Below are positions 17,122-26,492 of a stretch of DNA of 64,000 nucleotides, piece by piece (the stretch's first letter is position 1; each line of letters begins with the position of its first letter). This DNA is from Deltaproteobacteria bacterium (GTDB taxonomy: Bacteria; Desulfobacterota; Desulfuromonadia; Geobacterales; Pseudopelobacteraceae). The stretch spans positions 1 through 64,000 of the forward strand of contig JAFLLC010000004.1 of assembly GCA_019162745.1 (NCBI GenBank), read 5' to 3'. The notes beneath the pieces are model-generated. The model was not told where the DNA came from and searched no databases. It saw only the letters and a list, made by a program, of their open reading frames with translations. A program made the translations under genes and the position numbers.

Positions 17122-18423
17122 CTACATCTTCGGCATAAACACAAACAGCGAAACAGAAAGGAGCGCCAGCACCCACATGCCCGCCTTGACCTCTCCTCCC
17201 CTTCCGGTACAGACCTTCAGCAGCACATAGGTAATCATGCCGGACGTCATTCCCACTCCTATATTATAGGTGAAGATCATCAACACAATCGTCAGAAAGG
17301 CGGGAATCAGTTCAGTCAGATCGTCAAAATCAATCTGCATAACCGGCTTGATCATAAACGAACCGATGACTATCAGTGCGATGCCGTAGGCGTGAGGGGG
17401 GACGATAGTAAAGAGCGGCGCAAAGAAGAGTGACAGAGCGAACAGTACCGCCACAACCAGGGCCGTAAAACCGGTCCGGCCACCTTCTTCAATACCGGCA
17501 GCAGATTCGATATAAGCGCCGGTGGTGCTGGTACCCAAGAGCGGTGCAGCCATGGTAGCCAGGGCGTCAGCCAGCATAGGACGTTCGATTTCCGGTAAGT
17601 TCCCTTTTTCATCAAGCAGATCGGCCCGCATGGAAAGTCCGATCAGCGTACCGATTGTATCCAGGAAGGCCATGATAAAGATCACCATGACTACTGGAAA
17701 AAATCGCGGGGTTAGGGCACCGGCAATATCCAGCTTGAACAGGATTGGTTCGAGAGATGGCGGCAGACTGACAATACTGCCAGGAAGAGGTGTGATGCCC
17801 AAGGCAATCGAACCGATTGTTGTGACAATTATACCGATTACCAAGGCCCCATGCACCCGGCGGGACAGCAGGATAACCACCAGCATGAAACCGGCAACAG
17901 CAAGCATAACAGAGGGACTGGAGAAATTGCCGAGGCGGACCGGCGCACCCGGCACACCCAGAACTACCAGACCGGTCTCGTTCAGGCCGATAAAAGTCAG
18001 AAACAGGCCGATACCCACGGCAAAACTGGCTTTGAGAGACATGGGAATCGACTCCGCCAGCCAACTGCGGATTTTGAAAACCGTCAGCAGCGCGAAGAGG
18101 ACCCCGGCGATGAACACGGCGCCGAGTGCCACCTGCCAAGTATACCCCATAACCTTGACCACCACGAAGGCGATAAAGGCATTCTCGCTCATGTAAGGGG
18201 CAATTGCAAATGGGCGCCGCGCCCAGAACGCCATAATGGTCGTGCCGATCACCGCCGCCAGTATGGTAGCCGTTATTGATGGGCCCCTTGGGATGCCGGC
18301 GTTTTCCAAGATTGCGGGGTTAACAATGATAATATAAGCCATCGTCAGAAACGTTGTCACCCCGGCTAGGGTTTCCTGTCGGTAGCTGGTGTTATGCCGT
18401 TTGAACTCGAAGAAACTGTGCAT
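17122..18423 (-). CDS. NCS2-family purine permease (AzgA/PbuG-like)
   Basis: A 433-residue polytopic membrane protein of the nucleobase:cation symporter-2 family, AzgA branch, which takes up adenine, guanine or hypoxanthine. Visible signatures are RQETLAGVTTFLTMAYI (near 16-32), APYMSENAFIAF and the C-terminal half LLGTSTTGAYIESAAGIEEGGRTG. About 12-14 helices are expected. The start at 18423 follows the hpt stop by 3 bases, so translation is probably coupled. Position directly after hpt supports hypoxanthine or guanine as substrate: uptake followed by phosphoribosylation. Confidence 0.88.
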   Translation of the reverse strand: MHSFFEFKRHNTSYRQETLAGVTTFLTMAYIIIVNPAILENAGIPRGPSITATILAAVIGTTIMAFWARRPFAIAPYMSENAFIAFVVVKVMGYTWQVALGAVFIAGVLFALLTVFKIRSWLAESIPMSLKASFAVGIGLFLTFIGLNETGLVVLGVPGAPVRLGNFSSPSVMLAVAGFMLVVILLSRRVHGALVIGIIVTTIGSIALGITPLPGSIVSLPPSLEPILFKLDIAGALTPRFFPVVMVIFIMAFLDTIGTLIGLSMRADLLDEKGNLPEIERPMLADALATMAAPLLGTSTTGAYIESAAGIEEGGRTGFTALVVAVLFALSLFFAPLFTIVPPHAYGIALIVIGSFMIKPVMQIDFDDLTELIPAFLTIVLMIFTYNIGVGMTSGMITYVLLKVCTGRGGEVKAGMWVLALLSVSLFVFMPKM

Positions 18424-18426
18424 CTG

Positions 18427-18978
18427 CTATAATCCCTTCACTGCGTAGATTCCCGGAGCGTTACGCCAGTAACCCTTGTAATCCAGACCATAGCCGAACA
18501 GGAAGCGGTCACCGACCTCTATGCCGGTAAAATCGGCGCGCATGCCAGGTGATACTTTACGCAGATGCAATTTTTCAATCAGCACCGCCATAAAGACTTC
18601 GGCCGCCCCCTGCTGGCGGCAGTAATCAGCAATAGCAGCCAGCGTTACACCCTCATCAAGAATGTCATCGAGCAGCAGCACGGTTCTCCCCTTCAGGTCA
18701 AGTTGCGGCTTGACAGCCCACTGCAGTTTTGCACCATTTGTTTCATGTCCGTAACGGGTGGCGTGGACATAATCCACTTCCAGCGGAAATACCAGCCTGG
18801 TAAGAAGCTGACCGGTAAAAATCAGTCCACCGTTCATGACGCAGAGCATCACTGGGCGGGATTCTTTCAGTTGAATTGTTATCTCCTGCGCCATCCGTTT
18901 TATGGCAGCCTCAACATCAGCTGCTGACACCAACAGATCGGCCTCTTTCAATACCTTGTTTGCTTTATCAATGTTCAT
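18427..18978 (-). CDS. hpt: hypoxanthine-guanine phosphoribosyltransferase
   Basis: Converts hypoxanthine or guanine plus PRPP into IMP or GMP. The 183-residue protein has the PRPP-binding motif VLLLDDILDEGVTLA (about 100-114) and the C-terminal FLFGYGLDYKGYWRN segment, where purine-specific PRTases recognise the base. The start ATG overlaps the prmC stop by 4 bases (ATGA), and the purine permease follows, giving a compact salvage unit. Confidence 0.9.
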   Translation of the reverse strand: MNIDKANKVLKEADLLVSAADVEAAIKRMAQEITIQLKESRPVMLCVMNGGLIFTGQLLTRLVFPLEVDYVHATRYGHETNGAKLQWAVKPQLDLKGRTVLLLDDILDEGVTLAAIADYCRQQGAAEVFMAVLIEKLHLRKVSPGMRADFTGIEVGDRFLFGYGLDYKGYWRNAPGIYAVKGL

Positions 18979-19838
18979 ACGTTCTCCTTTAATTGTGCTC
19001 CTACTACCCTCTCTATTCCACTTGGATCACGTGCGACAATCGGCTTTAGATATCTGCCGCCCTGCCGGAACATCTGCAAGACATCATCTGCCTGCCCGAT
19101 CCCAATCTCAACAAGTAGCCATCCACCCTGATTCAGGTACTCAACGGATGACGGTATGAGTGACCGATATATATTAAGACCATCACTACCTCCGTCCAGA
19201 GCGGTATGTGGATCGTAATCGCGCACTTCCTGATCAAGAGATGCGATATCAGCAGTACGAATATACGGAGGATTCGACACAATCAGGTCGAATTGTCGAC
19301 CGGCAACAGGATCTAAAAGGAATCCTGGCAGAAATTCTATTGAAGTGTCATGCCTAGCGGCATTGCGGCGGGCAATTGCCAAAGCTGCATCCGAGATATC
19401 TGTGGCTGTAACAACCGCATTCGGAAGCAGCTTCTGCAAAGAGACGGCAACACATCCGCTGCCGGTCCCGAGGTCCAGAACCGAGCGGGCATCAGAGTGC
19501 CGCGCTACCGCCTCTGACACCAGGAGTTCAGTGTCATGTCTCGGTATCAGTACATCTGCAGTAACTTCATAATCCAGTCCGCTGAACTCCTGGCTTCCCA
19601 GAATATGCTGGAGAGGCTCGCGCTTAGCTCTGCGTGCAACCATGGCACGATATGCAGCGAGTTCACTGGTATTTAGAGGTTTGTCATACTGAAGATAAAG
19701 ACCGACCCGATCAAGTCCTGTCACAGCAGAAAGTAGCCATTCTGCTTCAAGACGCGCATTGACAACACCCTTGGAGAGTAGAAACTCTTTCGTCCAAGCC
19801 AAAATTTTCAGAATCGTCCAGGTTTCTTGCGCTGCCAA
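18975..19838 (-). CDS. prmC: peptide chain release factor N5-glutamine methyltransferase
   Basis: Methylates the Gln of the GGQ motif in release factors RF1 and RF2. In 287 residues there is an N-terminal helical substrate domain (about 1-85), a SAM-binding Rossmann domain with VLDLGTGSGCVAVSL (about 120-134), and the NPPYI catalytic motif (about 189-193). The start is TTG at 19838, with AAAGGTG 7 bases upstream; no ATG exists near the conserved start. In many bacteria prmC follows prfA; here it leads a purine-salvage operon. Confidence 0.9.
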   Translation of the reverse strand: MAAQETWTILKILAWTKEFLLSKGVVNARLEAEWLLSAVTGLDRVGLYLQYDKPLNTSELAAYRAMVARRAKREPLQHILGSQEFSGLDYEVTADVLIPRHDTELLVSEAVARHSDARSVLDLGTGSGCVAVSLQKLLPNAVVTATDISDAALAIARRNAARHDTSIEFLPGFLLDPVAGRQFDLIVSNPPYIRTADIASLDQEVRDYDPHTALDGGSDGLNIYRSLIPSSVEYLNQGGWLLVEIGIGQADDVLQMFRQGGRYLKPIVARDPSGIERVVGAQLKENV

Positions 19839-19873
19839 ATCTGCACCTTTCCTGCGGTTAGCTTATTTCAAGC

Positions 19874-19915
19874 AAAAAAGACCAAGGGCGGTCTCTGCAG
19901 GAGACCGCCCTTGGT
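19874..19915 (-). terminator. terminator of the nuo operon
   Basis: Perfect GC-rich 15-bp arms (19881-19895 and 19901-19915) with a 5-base loop, followed on the minus strand by six T residues (19879-19874). It lies just past nuoN and before prmC, so it separates the 15-kb nuo transcript from the downstream operon. Confidence 0.9.
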
Positions 19916-19942
19916 AATTACCGAATCGTTATCAGACAGCAA

Positions 19943-21400
19943 CTACAGCATGCTGACAGCCATTTGCGCATACTGAAGAACAAAAGAAGGAACTATACCA
20001 AGTATCAGGGTACCGGCAACTGCCAATACAAGGGCAAGCGCCACAGGAGCGGTAAGACTCGTCCACTCGAATTCTTCGCTTGGATCCTTCATGTACATGT
20101 ACACGATCACACGCAGATAGTAGTAAACAGAAGCGGCGCTATTGAGGACACCAAGAATGGCCAACCAGATATACCCTTCTTGAATGGCACCTGAAAAAAG
20201 ATAAAACTTGCCGATAAAACCTGCTGTCGGCGGAACACCGGCAAGTGAAAACATGAAAATAGTCATCGCGAGGGCAAGAACTGGACGCTTGAAACCTAAA
20301 CCGGCCAGATCCATAACCGTACCATTTGATTCACCCTTCTTTGCAATAAGGATAATGATAGCAAATGCTCCAATGTTCATAAATGCATATGAAAGCATAT
20401 AAAACAGAATGGCTGATGTTCCGGTACCATTACCGGCGGTAAAACCGACCAGGCAATAACCGGCGTGGGCAATGGAGGAATATGCCAGCATGCGCTTGAT
20501 ATTGTCCTGACGCAAGGCGGTTATATTACCGACTGTCATCGTAAGTACAGCCAATACCCAGAGCAGTTGACTCCATTCAACCTGGAGGGTAGGAAGTGCA
20601 ACCAGAAAAAGACGTAATAAAGCAGCAAAGGCGGCAGCTTTAGGACCCGTTGACATAAAAGCGGTCATAGGTGTCGGAGCACCTTCATAAACATCCGGCG
20701 TCCACATATGAAACGGCGCTGCGGCTACCTTGAAAGCAAAACCGGTAAACATGAGAAGCATGCCGGCTACCAGCATGATATTAGTTGCTGGCAGGGTCAT
20801 CTGACCGAGAACAGAGGCAATACCGGCAATACGGGTTGTACCGGTGGCGCCATAAATAAGTGCCATACCGTAGAGCAGAAAGCCGGTTGAAAAAGAGCCG
20901 AGAAGAAAGTATTTAAGACCCGCTTCATTGGACTTGCGATTCGCCCGATTGAAACCGGCAAGTACATACAAAGAAACCGACATTACTTCCAGACCAAGGA
21001 AGATTGTCATCAAATCTGTACCAGAGGCCATAAGCATCATACCAACAACTGTAAAAAGTATAATTGGGTAGAGCTCACCATGATTACACCCTTCACGCTC
21101 CATGTACTGGTCAGATATAAGTACAGCCAACCCGGCGGATAGGAGGAAGATCATTTTGAAGAAAGTAGCAAAGTTATCGAGTACAACAGCACCGTTAAAG
21201 CTCTCGATATGTGCACCCCAACCTGATCCCACAAGGACGGCTGCTACCACAAGTCCAATAAAGCTGATGTATGTAAGATATGTTTTTTTACCATTTGGAG
21301 AAAAAACATTTATCAGCAAAAGGCACATGGCAAGAACGGAGAGAAATATCTCCGGGAGTATGGGTGTAAAATTGACAGCTGGCATTGTAATCATGTCCAT
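19943..21400 (-). CDS. nuoN: NADH-quinone oxidoreductase subunit N
   Basis: Antiporter-like membrane subunit of complex I, 485 residues, about 14 helices, part of the proton-pumping arm. Typical signatures are the conserved Glu in FLGLEVMSVSLYVLAG (TM5), Lys in FKVAAAPFHMWTPDVYEGAP (TM7) and DNIKRMLAYSSIAHAGY. The ATG at 21400 has GGAGGAGCT upstream; an ATG two codons later is less well placed. Last gene of the operon, followed by a strong terminator. Confidence 0.95.
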   Translation of the reverse strand: MDMITMPAVNFTPILPEIFLSVLAMCLLLINVFSPNGKKTYLTYISFIGLVVAAVLVGSGWGAHIESFNGAVVLDNFATFFKMIFLLSAGLAVLISDQYMEREGCNHGELYPIILFTVVGMMLMASGTDLMTIFLGLEVMSVSLYVLAGFNRANRKSNEAGLKYFLLGSFSTGFLLYGMALIYGATGTTRIAGIASVLGQMTLPATNIMLVAGMLLMFTGFAFKVAAAPFHMWTPDVYEGAPTPMTAFMSTGPKAAAFAALLRLFLVALPTLQVEWSQLLWVLAVLTMTVGNITALRQDNIKRMLAYSSIAHAGYCLVGFTAGNGTGTSAILFYMLSYAFMNIGAFAIIILIAKKGESNGTVMDLAGLGFKRPVLALAMTIFMFSLAGVPPTAGFIGKFYLFSGAIQEGYIWLAILGVLNSAASVYYYLRVIVYMYMKDPSEEFEWTSLTAPVALALVLAVAGTLILGIVPSFVLQYAQMAVSML

Positions 21401-21433
21401 CTAAAAGCTCCTCCGGTCAGATTGACTCGTTAG

Positions 21434-23110
21434 TTACTTGGATTCGTGCGGATTAACGACCGGTTCTGAACTCTGCCCTTTATTGGTCATACCCGGGTGC
21501 CCGGCAGGCAATTGTCCAGACATGCCTGAATGTGCGGCAGGCTCCTCCGCACCGGTTTGCGCAGGCATAACTGGATGGCCAACTGGCAGGGACTGCGAAG
21601 ATACAGGAAGAACAGGTACGTTCATCGAAGCTGGGCGGATCTGAGCAACCAGCTTTTGGATAGCCGGATCCATTTTCTCAATAAAAGGATTCGGATACAC
21701 GCCCATCACAAAGATAAGAACAACAAGCGGTACCATGATTGCAATCTCACGTGCATCAAGATCAAGCAATTTTTGATTTTTAGGATTGTTGAGCTCTCCG
21801 AACATGACCCGCTGGAACATCCAGAGCATGTACACTGCAGCAAAGATTACACCACTGGTAGCAACGACTGTCCACCAACGGAGCTCACTTTCATACCCGC
21901 CCATGAGGATCAAAAACTCGCCGACAAAACCGTTGGTACCGGGAACACCGATTGACGAGAGGGTTACTATCATGAAGATAGTAGCAAAGATTGGCATCTG
22001 CTTCGCCAGTCCCCCAAAATCTGTGATAAGGCGCGTATGCCTTCGCTCATAGACAAATCCTACAATAAGGAATAGCGCTCCAGTGGATATTCCGTGGTTA
22101 AGCATCTGCAGCATACTGCCTGTCATCCCCTGGACATTGAAGGCAAATAGTCCGAGCATAACAAAACCCAGATGTGCAACTGATGAGTAGGCAACCAGTT
22201 TTTTGACATCTTCCTGCACCATGGCAACCAGAGCAGCGTATATGATGCCGATAACCGCAAGTGTAGCAAGCAGCGGGGCAAAACGATGAGCAGCCTCAGG
22301 AAAGAGCGGCATAGCAAACCTGACATAGCCATAAGTACCCATTTTCAGCATGATGGCTGCCAGAATAACAGAACCGGCGGTTGGTGCCTCAGTATGGGCA
22401 TCCGGTAACCATGTATGGAGCGGGAACATCGGAACCTTGATTGCAAAGGCTAGGGCGAAGGCCAGGAACATCCAGACCTGCACAGTAGGATCAATGCGCA
22501 GATTGTAAAAATGCAGAACACTGAAATCCGGGATACCGGCTTGAGAACCGAGCATGTACAGGTATATGAATGCTACCAGCATCAAGAGTGATCCGACCAT
22601 CGTATAGATAAAGAACTTCATGGTAGCGTACAAACGATTTTTGCCGCCCCAGATACCGATCATAAAATACATTGGGATCAGCATCAGTTCCCAGTAGATA
22701 TAGAACAGGAACATGTCTATGGATATAAATGCGCCTATCAGTGATGTCTCCAGAATCAGGAGGCAGATCATGTACTCCTTGACCTTGTCTTCAACAGCTT
22801 TCCAAGTTGAAAGGACGGATAGCGGCATGATAAAGGTGGTTAAGATTACCAGCCAGAGGCTTATGCCATCGACACCAATGTTATAGCGCATGACAAACGG
22901 TCCAGCTGCAATCCAGGGTACATTTTCAACAAACTGAAATTCTGCATTGGTTTGGAAACCAAACAATATCAGCAACGACGCAAGAAAGGTTACCAGCGTT
23001 ACCGCCAAGGTAAAGCCGCGCAGTACTGATTTGCTCTCCTTGGGGATGAAGAAAAGCAGCAGTACCCCAAGAATTGGCAGAAATGTCGTCAGGCTCAATA
23101 TGTAACTCAT
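21434..23110 (-). CDS. nuoM: NADH-quinone oxidoreductase subunit M with C-terminal tail
   Basis: Antiporter-like membrane subunit of complex I. The core (about 1-490) has the conserved Glu in IYWELMLIP (E141) and FPLHTWLPDAHTEAP with nearby Lys. At 558 residues it exceeds the usual length of about 500-510 because of a tail from about 490 that is rich in Pro, Gly, His and Met and contains two related units, LPVGHPVM (508-515) and LPAGHPGM (534-541). Such a tail could bind metal; no role is known to me. The ATG at 23110 has AAAGGAG upstream. Confidence 0.95.
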   Translation of the reverse strand: MSYILSLTTFLPILGVLLLFFIPKESKSVLRGFTLAVTLVTFLASLLILFGFQTNAEFQFVENVPWIAAGPFVMRYNIGVDGISLWLVILTTFIMPLSVLSTWKAVEDKVKEYMICLLILETSLIGAFISIDMFLFYIYWELMLIPMYFMIGIWGGKNRLYATMKFFIYTMVGSLLMLVAFIYLYMLGSQAGIPDFSVLHFYNLRIDPTVQVWMFLAFALAFAIKVPMFPLHTWLPDAHTEAPTAGSVILAAIMLKMGTYGYVRFAMPLFPEAAHRFAPLLATLAVIGIIYAALVAMVQEDVKKLVAYSSVAHLGFVMLGLFAFNVQGMTGSMLQMLNHGISTGALFLIVGFVYERRHTRLITDFGGLAKQMPIFATIFMIVTLSSIGVPGTNGFVGEFLILMGGYESELRWWTVVATSGVIFAAVYMLWMFQRVMFGELNNPKNQKLLDLDAREIAIMVPLVVLIFVMGVYPNPFIEKMDPAIQKLVAQIRPASMNVPVLPVSSQSLPVGHPVMPAQTGAEEPAAHSGMSGQLPAGHPGMTNKGQSSEPVVNPHESK

Positions 23111-23147
23111 GTAGTCGTGCTCCTTTATGCAAATTACAAACAGTTGG

Positions 23148-25154
23148 TTATTTCAGGATAAAATAGCTCAGCATAACTACTACGCCGAAGGCCATAGACC
23201 ATGCGTAGTTCGATATAAGGCCGGATTGCATGAGACGGAATACGCCGCTGAAGCCCATAACCGTTTTAGCGACTCCGTTAACTGCACCATCAATTACAAT
23301 GACATCAAATCCTTTCCACAGGAACTGGCTGAATGCCTTACACGGGTTAACAATTGTGTAGTCATACAGTTCGTCAATGTACCATTTATTATAAACAGCC
23401 CGATGTAATCCGGGAAACGCAGCGACAAATCTGGCAGGGATACCTTTATTGGCAACATAAAGAGAGTAGGCAATAGTAATACCGATCAATGCTATCAATA
23501 CCGACCCGCCCATGAGTCCCCATTCAAGGGCATGACTGTGTACTCCGGAATGAGCTCCATGTTGCGCCATATATTCTGCTGAATATTTAAATACCGGCTC
23601 AAGAAAGTTTTCAAAATAATTTGGGATTCCACCAATTACATCACCAATCAATTTTGGGACACCGATAAAACCACCGGCAACAGAAAGTCCGGCCAGTACA
23701 ATCAAAGGTAAAACAATAACCATCGGCGACTCATGAAGGTGATCCTTGGCCTTAGGTGTAATTCGACACTCACCGAAGAATGTCATAAAAACAAGGCGGA
23801 ACATATAGAATGCAGTCAGACCAGCAGCAAGTGCGCCCATGCCCCAGAGCAGGTAGTTCAGACTGCCATGGTGCGGATTTGAGAATGCCTGCCAGAGAAT
23901 TTCGTCCTTGGAGAAAAATCCGGAGAAACCAGGAATACCTGAAATCGCAATGGTAGCTAGCAGAAAAGTTATAAAAGTAAGCGGCATCTTTGACTTTAGT
24001 CCACCCATATTACGCATATCCTGGGCATCATCATGTGAATGAGCATGGTGCAGCGCCCCGTGCATCGAATGTATCACCGCACCGGAACCGAGGAACAGAC
24101 AGGCTTTGAAGAAGGCATGCGTCATCAGATGGAAGATACCGGCGCCAAAAGCACCAACACCCATAGCAAGAAACATATAACCAAGTTGCGATACGGTAGA
24201 ATATGCAAGTACTCGCTTGATATCGTTCTGTGCAGTACCTATAGTAGCAGCAAAGAGTGCCGTGCAGGCACCAATAACAGCAATAACTGTGAGAGTTTCC
24301 GGTGATCTGATAAAGAGAAAGTTCATACGTGCTATCATATAAACACCGGCTGTAACCATTGTGGCAGCATGGATCAGGGCTGAAACCGGGGTTGGGCCTT
24401 CCATAGCGTCAGGCAGCCATGTATACAGAGGAATCTGCGCAGATTTGCCTGTTGCTCCAAGAAAGAAACAGAGAGTTATAACAGTGACAATCCCTCCGGT
24501 CGGGAGCAGGTGAGAGTTATTGGCTAACTCTGTAAACCTGATGGTCCAGACATTATGGCTGCTCCCTAAATACCAGTAGAGTGTAAATATACCGAGGAGA
24601 AAGCCGAAGTCACCGATACGGTTCATGACAAAGGCTTTTTTGCCGGCATCACAGGCTGATTTCTTATGGAAATAATATCCAATCAACAGGTAGGAGCAAA
24701 GTCCGACACCTTCCCATCCAACAAACATCAGGAGAAGATTGTTGCCCAGGACAAGTAATAACATAGAAAATGTGAACAGATTCAGATACGAAAAATAACG
24801 GTAGTATCCCTCTTCTCCATGCATGTAACCGATCGAATAAACATGAATCAGGAAACCGACACCAGAAACAACCATAATCATGATGCATGAAAGCGGATCA
24901 ATCAGAAAGGCTGCATCAGCATTAAAAGTCCCGGATGTTATCCATGTAAATATTTTGACCTCGGCCAGGCGTTCTTCACTTGGCAAAGAGAGCAGATTTA
25001 TCAGGGTCATGCTGGATACAATAAACGAACCCAAAACCATGGCTGCAGCAATACCGCCAATAACAGTTTCATTTTTAATTTTTTTCCCGAACAGACCGTT
25101 AATCAAGAAACCGATAAACGGTAAAAGCGGGATCAGCCATACGTTGTCAAACAT
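23148..25154 (-). CDS. nuoL: NADH-quinone oxidoreductase subunit L
   Basis: The largest antiporter-like subunit of complex I, 668 residues, at the distal end of the membrane arm. It has the conserved WEGVGLCSYLLIGYY (Glu in TM5), SAQIPLYTWLPDAMEGPTP (Lys region) and DIKRVLAYSTVSQLGYM. The C-terminal part (about 560-668) would form the long lateral helix and final membrane anchor. The ATG at 25154 has AAAAGGAG upstream. Normal length and motifs. Confidence 0.96.
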   Translation of the reverse strand: MFDNVWLIPLLPFIGFLINGLFGKKIKNETVIGGIAAAMVLGSFIVSSMTLINLLSLPSEERLAEVKIFTWITSGTFNADAAFLIDPLSCIMIMVVSGVGFLIHVYSIGYMHGEEGYYRYFSYLNLFTFSMLLLVLGNNLLLMFVGWEGVGLCSYLLIGYYFHKKSACDAGKKAFVMNRIGDFGFLLGIFTLYWYLGSSHNVWTIRFTELANNSHLLPTGGIVTVITLCFFLGATGKSAQIPLYTWLPDAMEGPTPVSALIHAATMVTAGVYMIARMNFLFIRSPETLTVIAVIGACTALFAATIGTAQNDIKRVLAYSTVSQLGYMFLAMGVGAFGAGIFHLMTHAFFKACLFLGSGAVIHSMHGALHHAHSHDDAQDMRNMGGLKSKMPLTFITFLLATIAISGIPGFSGFFSKDEILWQAFSNPHHGSLNYLLWGMGALAAGLTAFYMFRLVFMTFFGECRITPKAKDHLHESPMVIVLPLIVLAGLSVAGGFIGVPKLIGDVIGGIPNYFENFLEPVFKYSAEYMAQHGAHSGVHSHALEWGLMGGSVLIALIGITIAYSLYVANKGIPARFVAAFPGLHRAVYNKWYIDELYDYTIVNPCKAFSQFLWKGFDVIVIDGAVNGVAKTVMGFSGVFRLMQSGLISNYAWSMAFGVVVMLSYFILK

Positions 25155-25209
25155 GTAAGACTCCTTTTATGCAATCGTTAAACATTGTCGTAAGGGGTGG
25201 AGTACCGCA

Positions 25210-25512
25210 CTACCACTTCATAAGATTAATGTCATCAACATCAATAGTTTCTTTATTATTGAAGAAAGCGATGATGAGTGCCAAGCCGACAGCAGCTTCA
25301 GCAGCTGCGACAGTCATTATGAAAAAGACGAAAATCTGCCCATCAAGATTTCCAAGATAACGTGACAATGCAACAAACGTCAGGTTTACGGCATTAAGCA
25401 TTAACTCGATGCACATGAAAATGACAATTGCATTCTTGCGCGTCAGTACGCCAATTGTTCCGATCGAGAAAAGAATTGCGCTTACAATGAGATAGCCGTT
25501 CAGGTTTTCCAT
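25210..25512 (-). CDS. nuoK: NADH-quinone oxidoreductase subunit K
   Basis: A 100-residue, three-helix membrane subunit of complex I. Two buried Glu residues used in proton transfer are visible, in [13 protein letters not shown] (about 32-44) and [12 protein letters not shown] (about 69-80). The ATG at 25512 has GAGGGATAT upstream. It lies 13 bases after nuoJ. Confidence 0.95.
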   Translation of the reverse strand: MENLNGYLIVSAILFSIGTIGVLTRKNAIVIFMCIELMLNAVNLTFVALSRYLGNLDGQIFVFFIMTVAAAEAAVGLALIIAFFNNKETIDVDDINLMKW

Positions 25513-25525
25513 GAATATATCCCTC

Positions 25526-26029
25526 TTATATTTTTTTCTTAGCCAGGATTACTGCGCCGACTATAGCAACCAGAAGCAGTATTGACGTAATTTCAAAGGG
25601 CAGCAGAAAGTTTGTAAACATTTCTTTACCAATCAGTTCTGTATGCCCGATTTGTTTGATCATGTCGACGCTGTATGGACCCGTTGGCGCAGCGGCACGA
25701 CTCTTGAACAATATATAGGCTAAATTGAAGAACGTGATGAAACCGATAATAGAGCCCAGAAAGATTTTATGTGAATGTTTCTTCGAGGCATCAACTCTGA
25801 TATTCAGCAGCATGATGGTGAATACCATCAGTACCATGATTGCACCGGCATACACCATTACCTGAACAGCTGCCATAAAGGGAGCATCCAGCATGACATA
25901 ATAAGTGGCAAGACAGAAAAAAGTCATTATGAGTGACAGCGCGCTATTGATCGGATTTTTGAAGGTGATCACAAGGATTGCCGACACAATAGCGACTAAC
26001 GTTATGATCAGAAAAAAAAGGGTTTCCAT
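25526..26029 (-). CDS. nuoJ: NADH-quinone oxidoreductase subunit J
   Basis: A 167-residue, five-helix membrane subunit of complex I. The conserved [21 protein letters not shown] (around 55-75, containing the pi-bulge helix of TM3) is clear. The ATG at 26029 follows AAAGGAG. It lies 11 bases after nuoI in the operon. Confidence 0.95.
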   Translation of the reverse strand: METLFFLIITLVAIVSAILVITFKNPINSALSLIMTFFCLATYYVMLDAPFMAAVQVMVYAGAIMVLMVFTIMLLNIRVDASKKHSHKIFLGSIIGFITFFNLAYILFKSRAAAPTGPYSVDMIKQIGHTELIGKEMFTNFLLPFEITSILLLVAIVGAVILAKKKI

Positions 26030-26040
26030 GCACTGCTCCT

Positions 26041-26445
26041 TTATTGCTTTTCTAAGAGACGTTCTTTGGAGTAGATAAAGTCTTTGCGAGAATAGCTGGC
26101 CAGCTCGAACTCGCTGGTCATCTTGAGAGCATCAACCGGACAGGCCTCGACACAGTACCCGCAAAAAATACAGCGTAACAAATCGATCTCATATTTTGAA
26201 GCATACTTATCGTGATTAGCGTCCTCGGCAGCCTCAACGGTAATACATTTGGCAGGGCAGACCGTAGGACAGAGATAACAAGCTACGCACTTGGCTTTAT
26301 CATGCGACACTTTAAGGCCTTGCAAGCCTCTGTAGCGAGCGGCTACCTTGGGTCTTTCAGTCGGATACTGTAAAGTAACCGGTTTCAAGAACATATGCTT
26401 AAATGTAATACTCATGCCATTTATAATCGGTGTAATCGGATTCAT
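26041..26445 (-). CDS. nuoI: NADH-quinone oxidoreductase subunit I
   Basis: Carries iron-sulfur clusters N6a and N6b that pass electrons towards NuoB. Two [4Fe-4S] motifs are present: CVACYLCPTVCPAKC (about 55-69) and CIFCGYCVEACPVDA (about 93-107). At 134 residues it is shorter than the E. coli protein (180), lacking C-terminal sequence but no cluster ligand; this short form is common in related bacteria. The ATG at 26445 has GAGGGTGG upstream. Confidence 0.95.
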   Translation of the reverse strand: MNPITPIINGMSITFKHMFLKPVTLQYPTERPKVAARYRGLQGLKVSHDKAKCVACYLCPTVCPAKCITVEAAEDANHDKYASKYEIDLLRCIFCGYCVEACPVDALKMTSEFELASYSRKDFIYSKERLLEKQ

Positions 26446-26492
26446 ATTTCCACCCTCGTTATCGTAATTGCGTGGCGTGTCAATGCCTTAAT

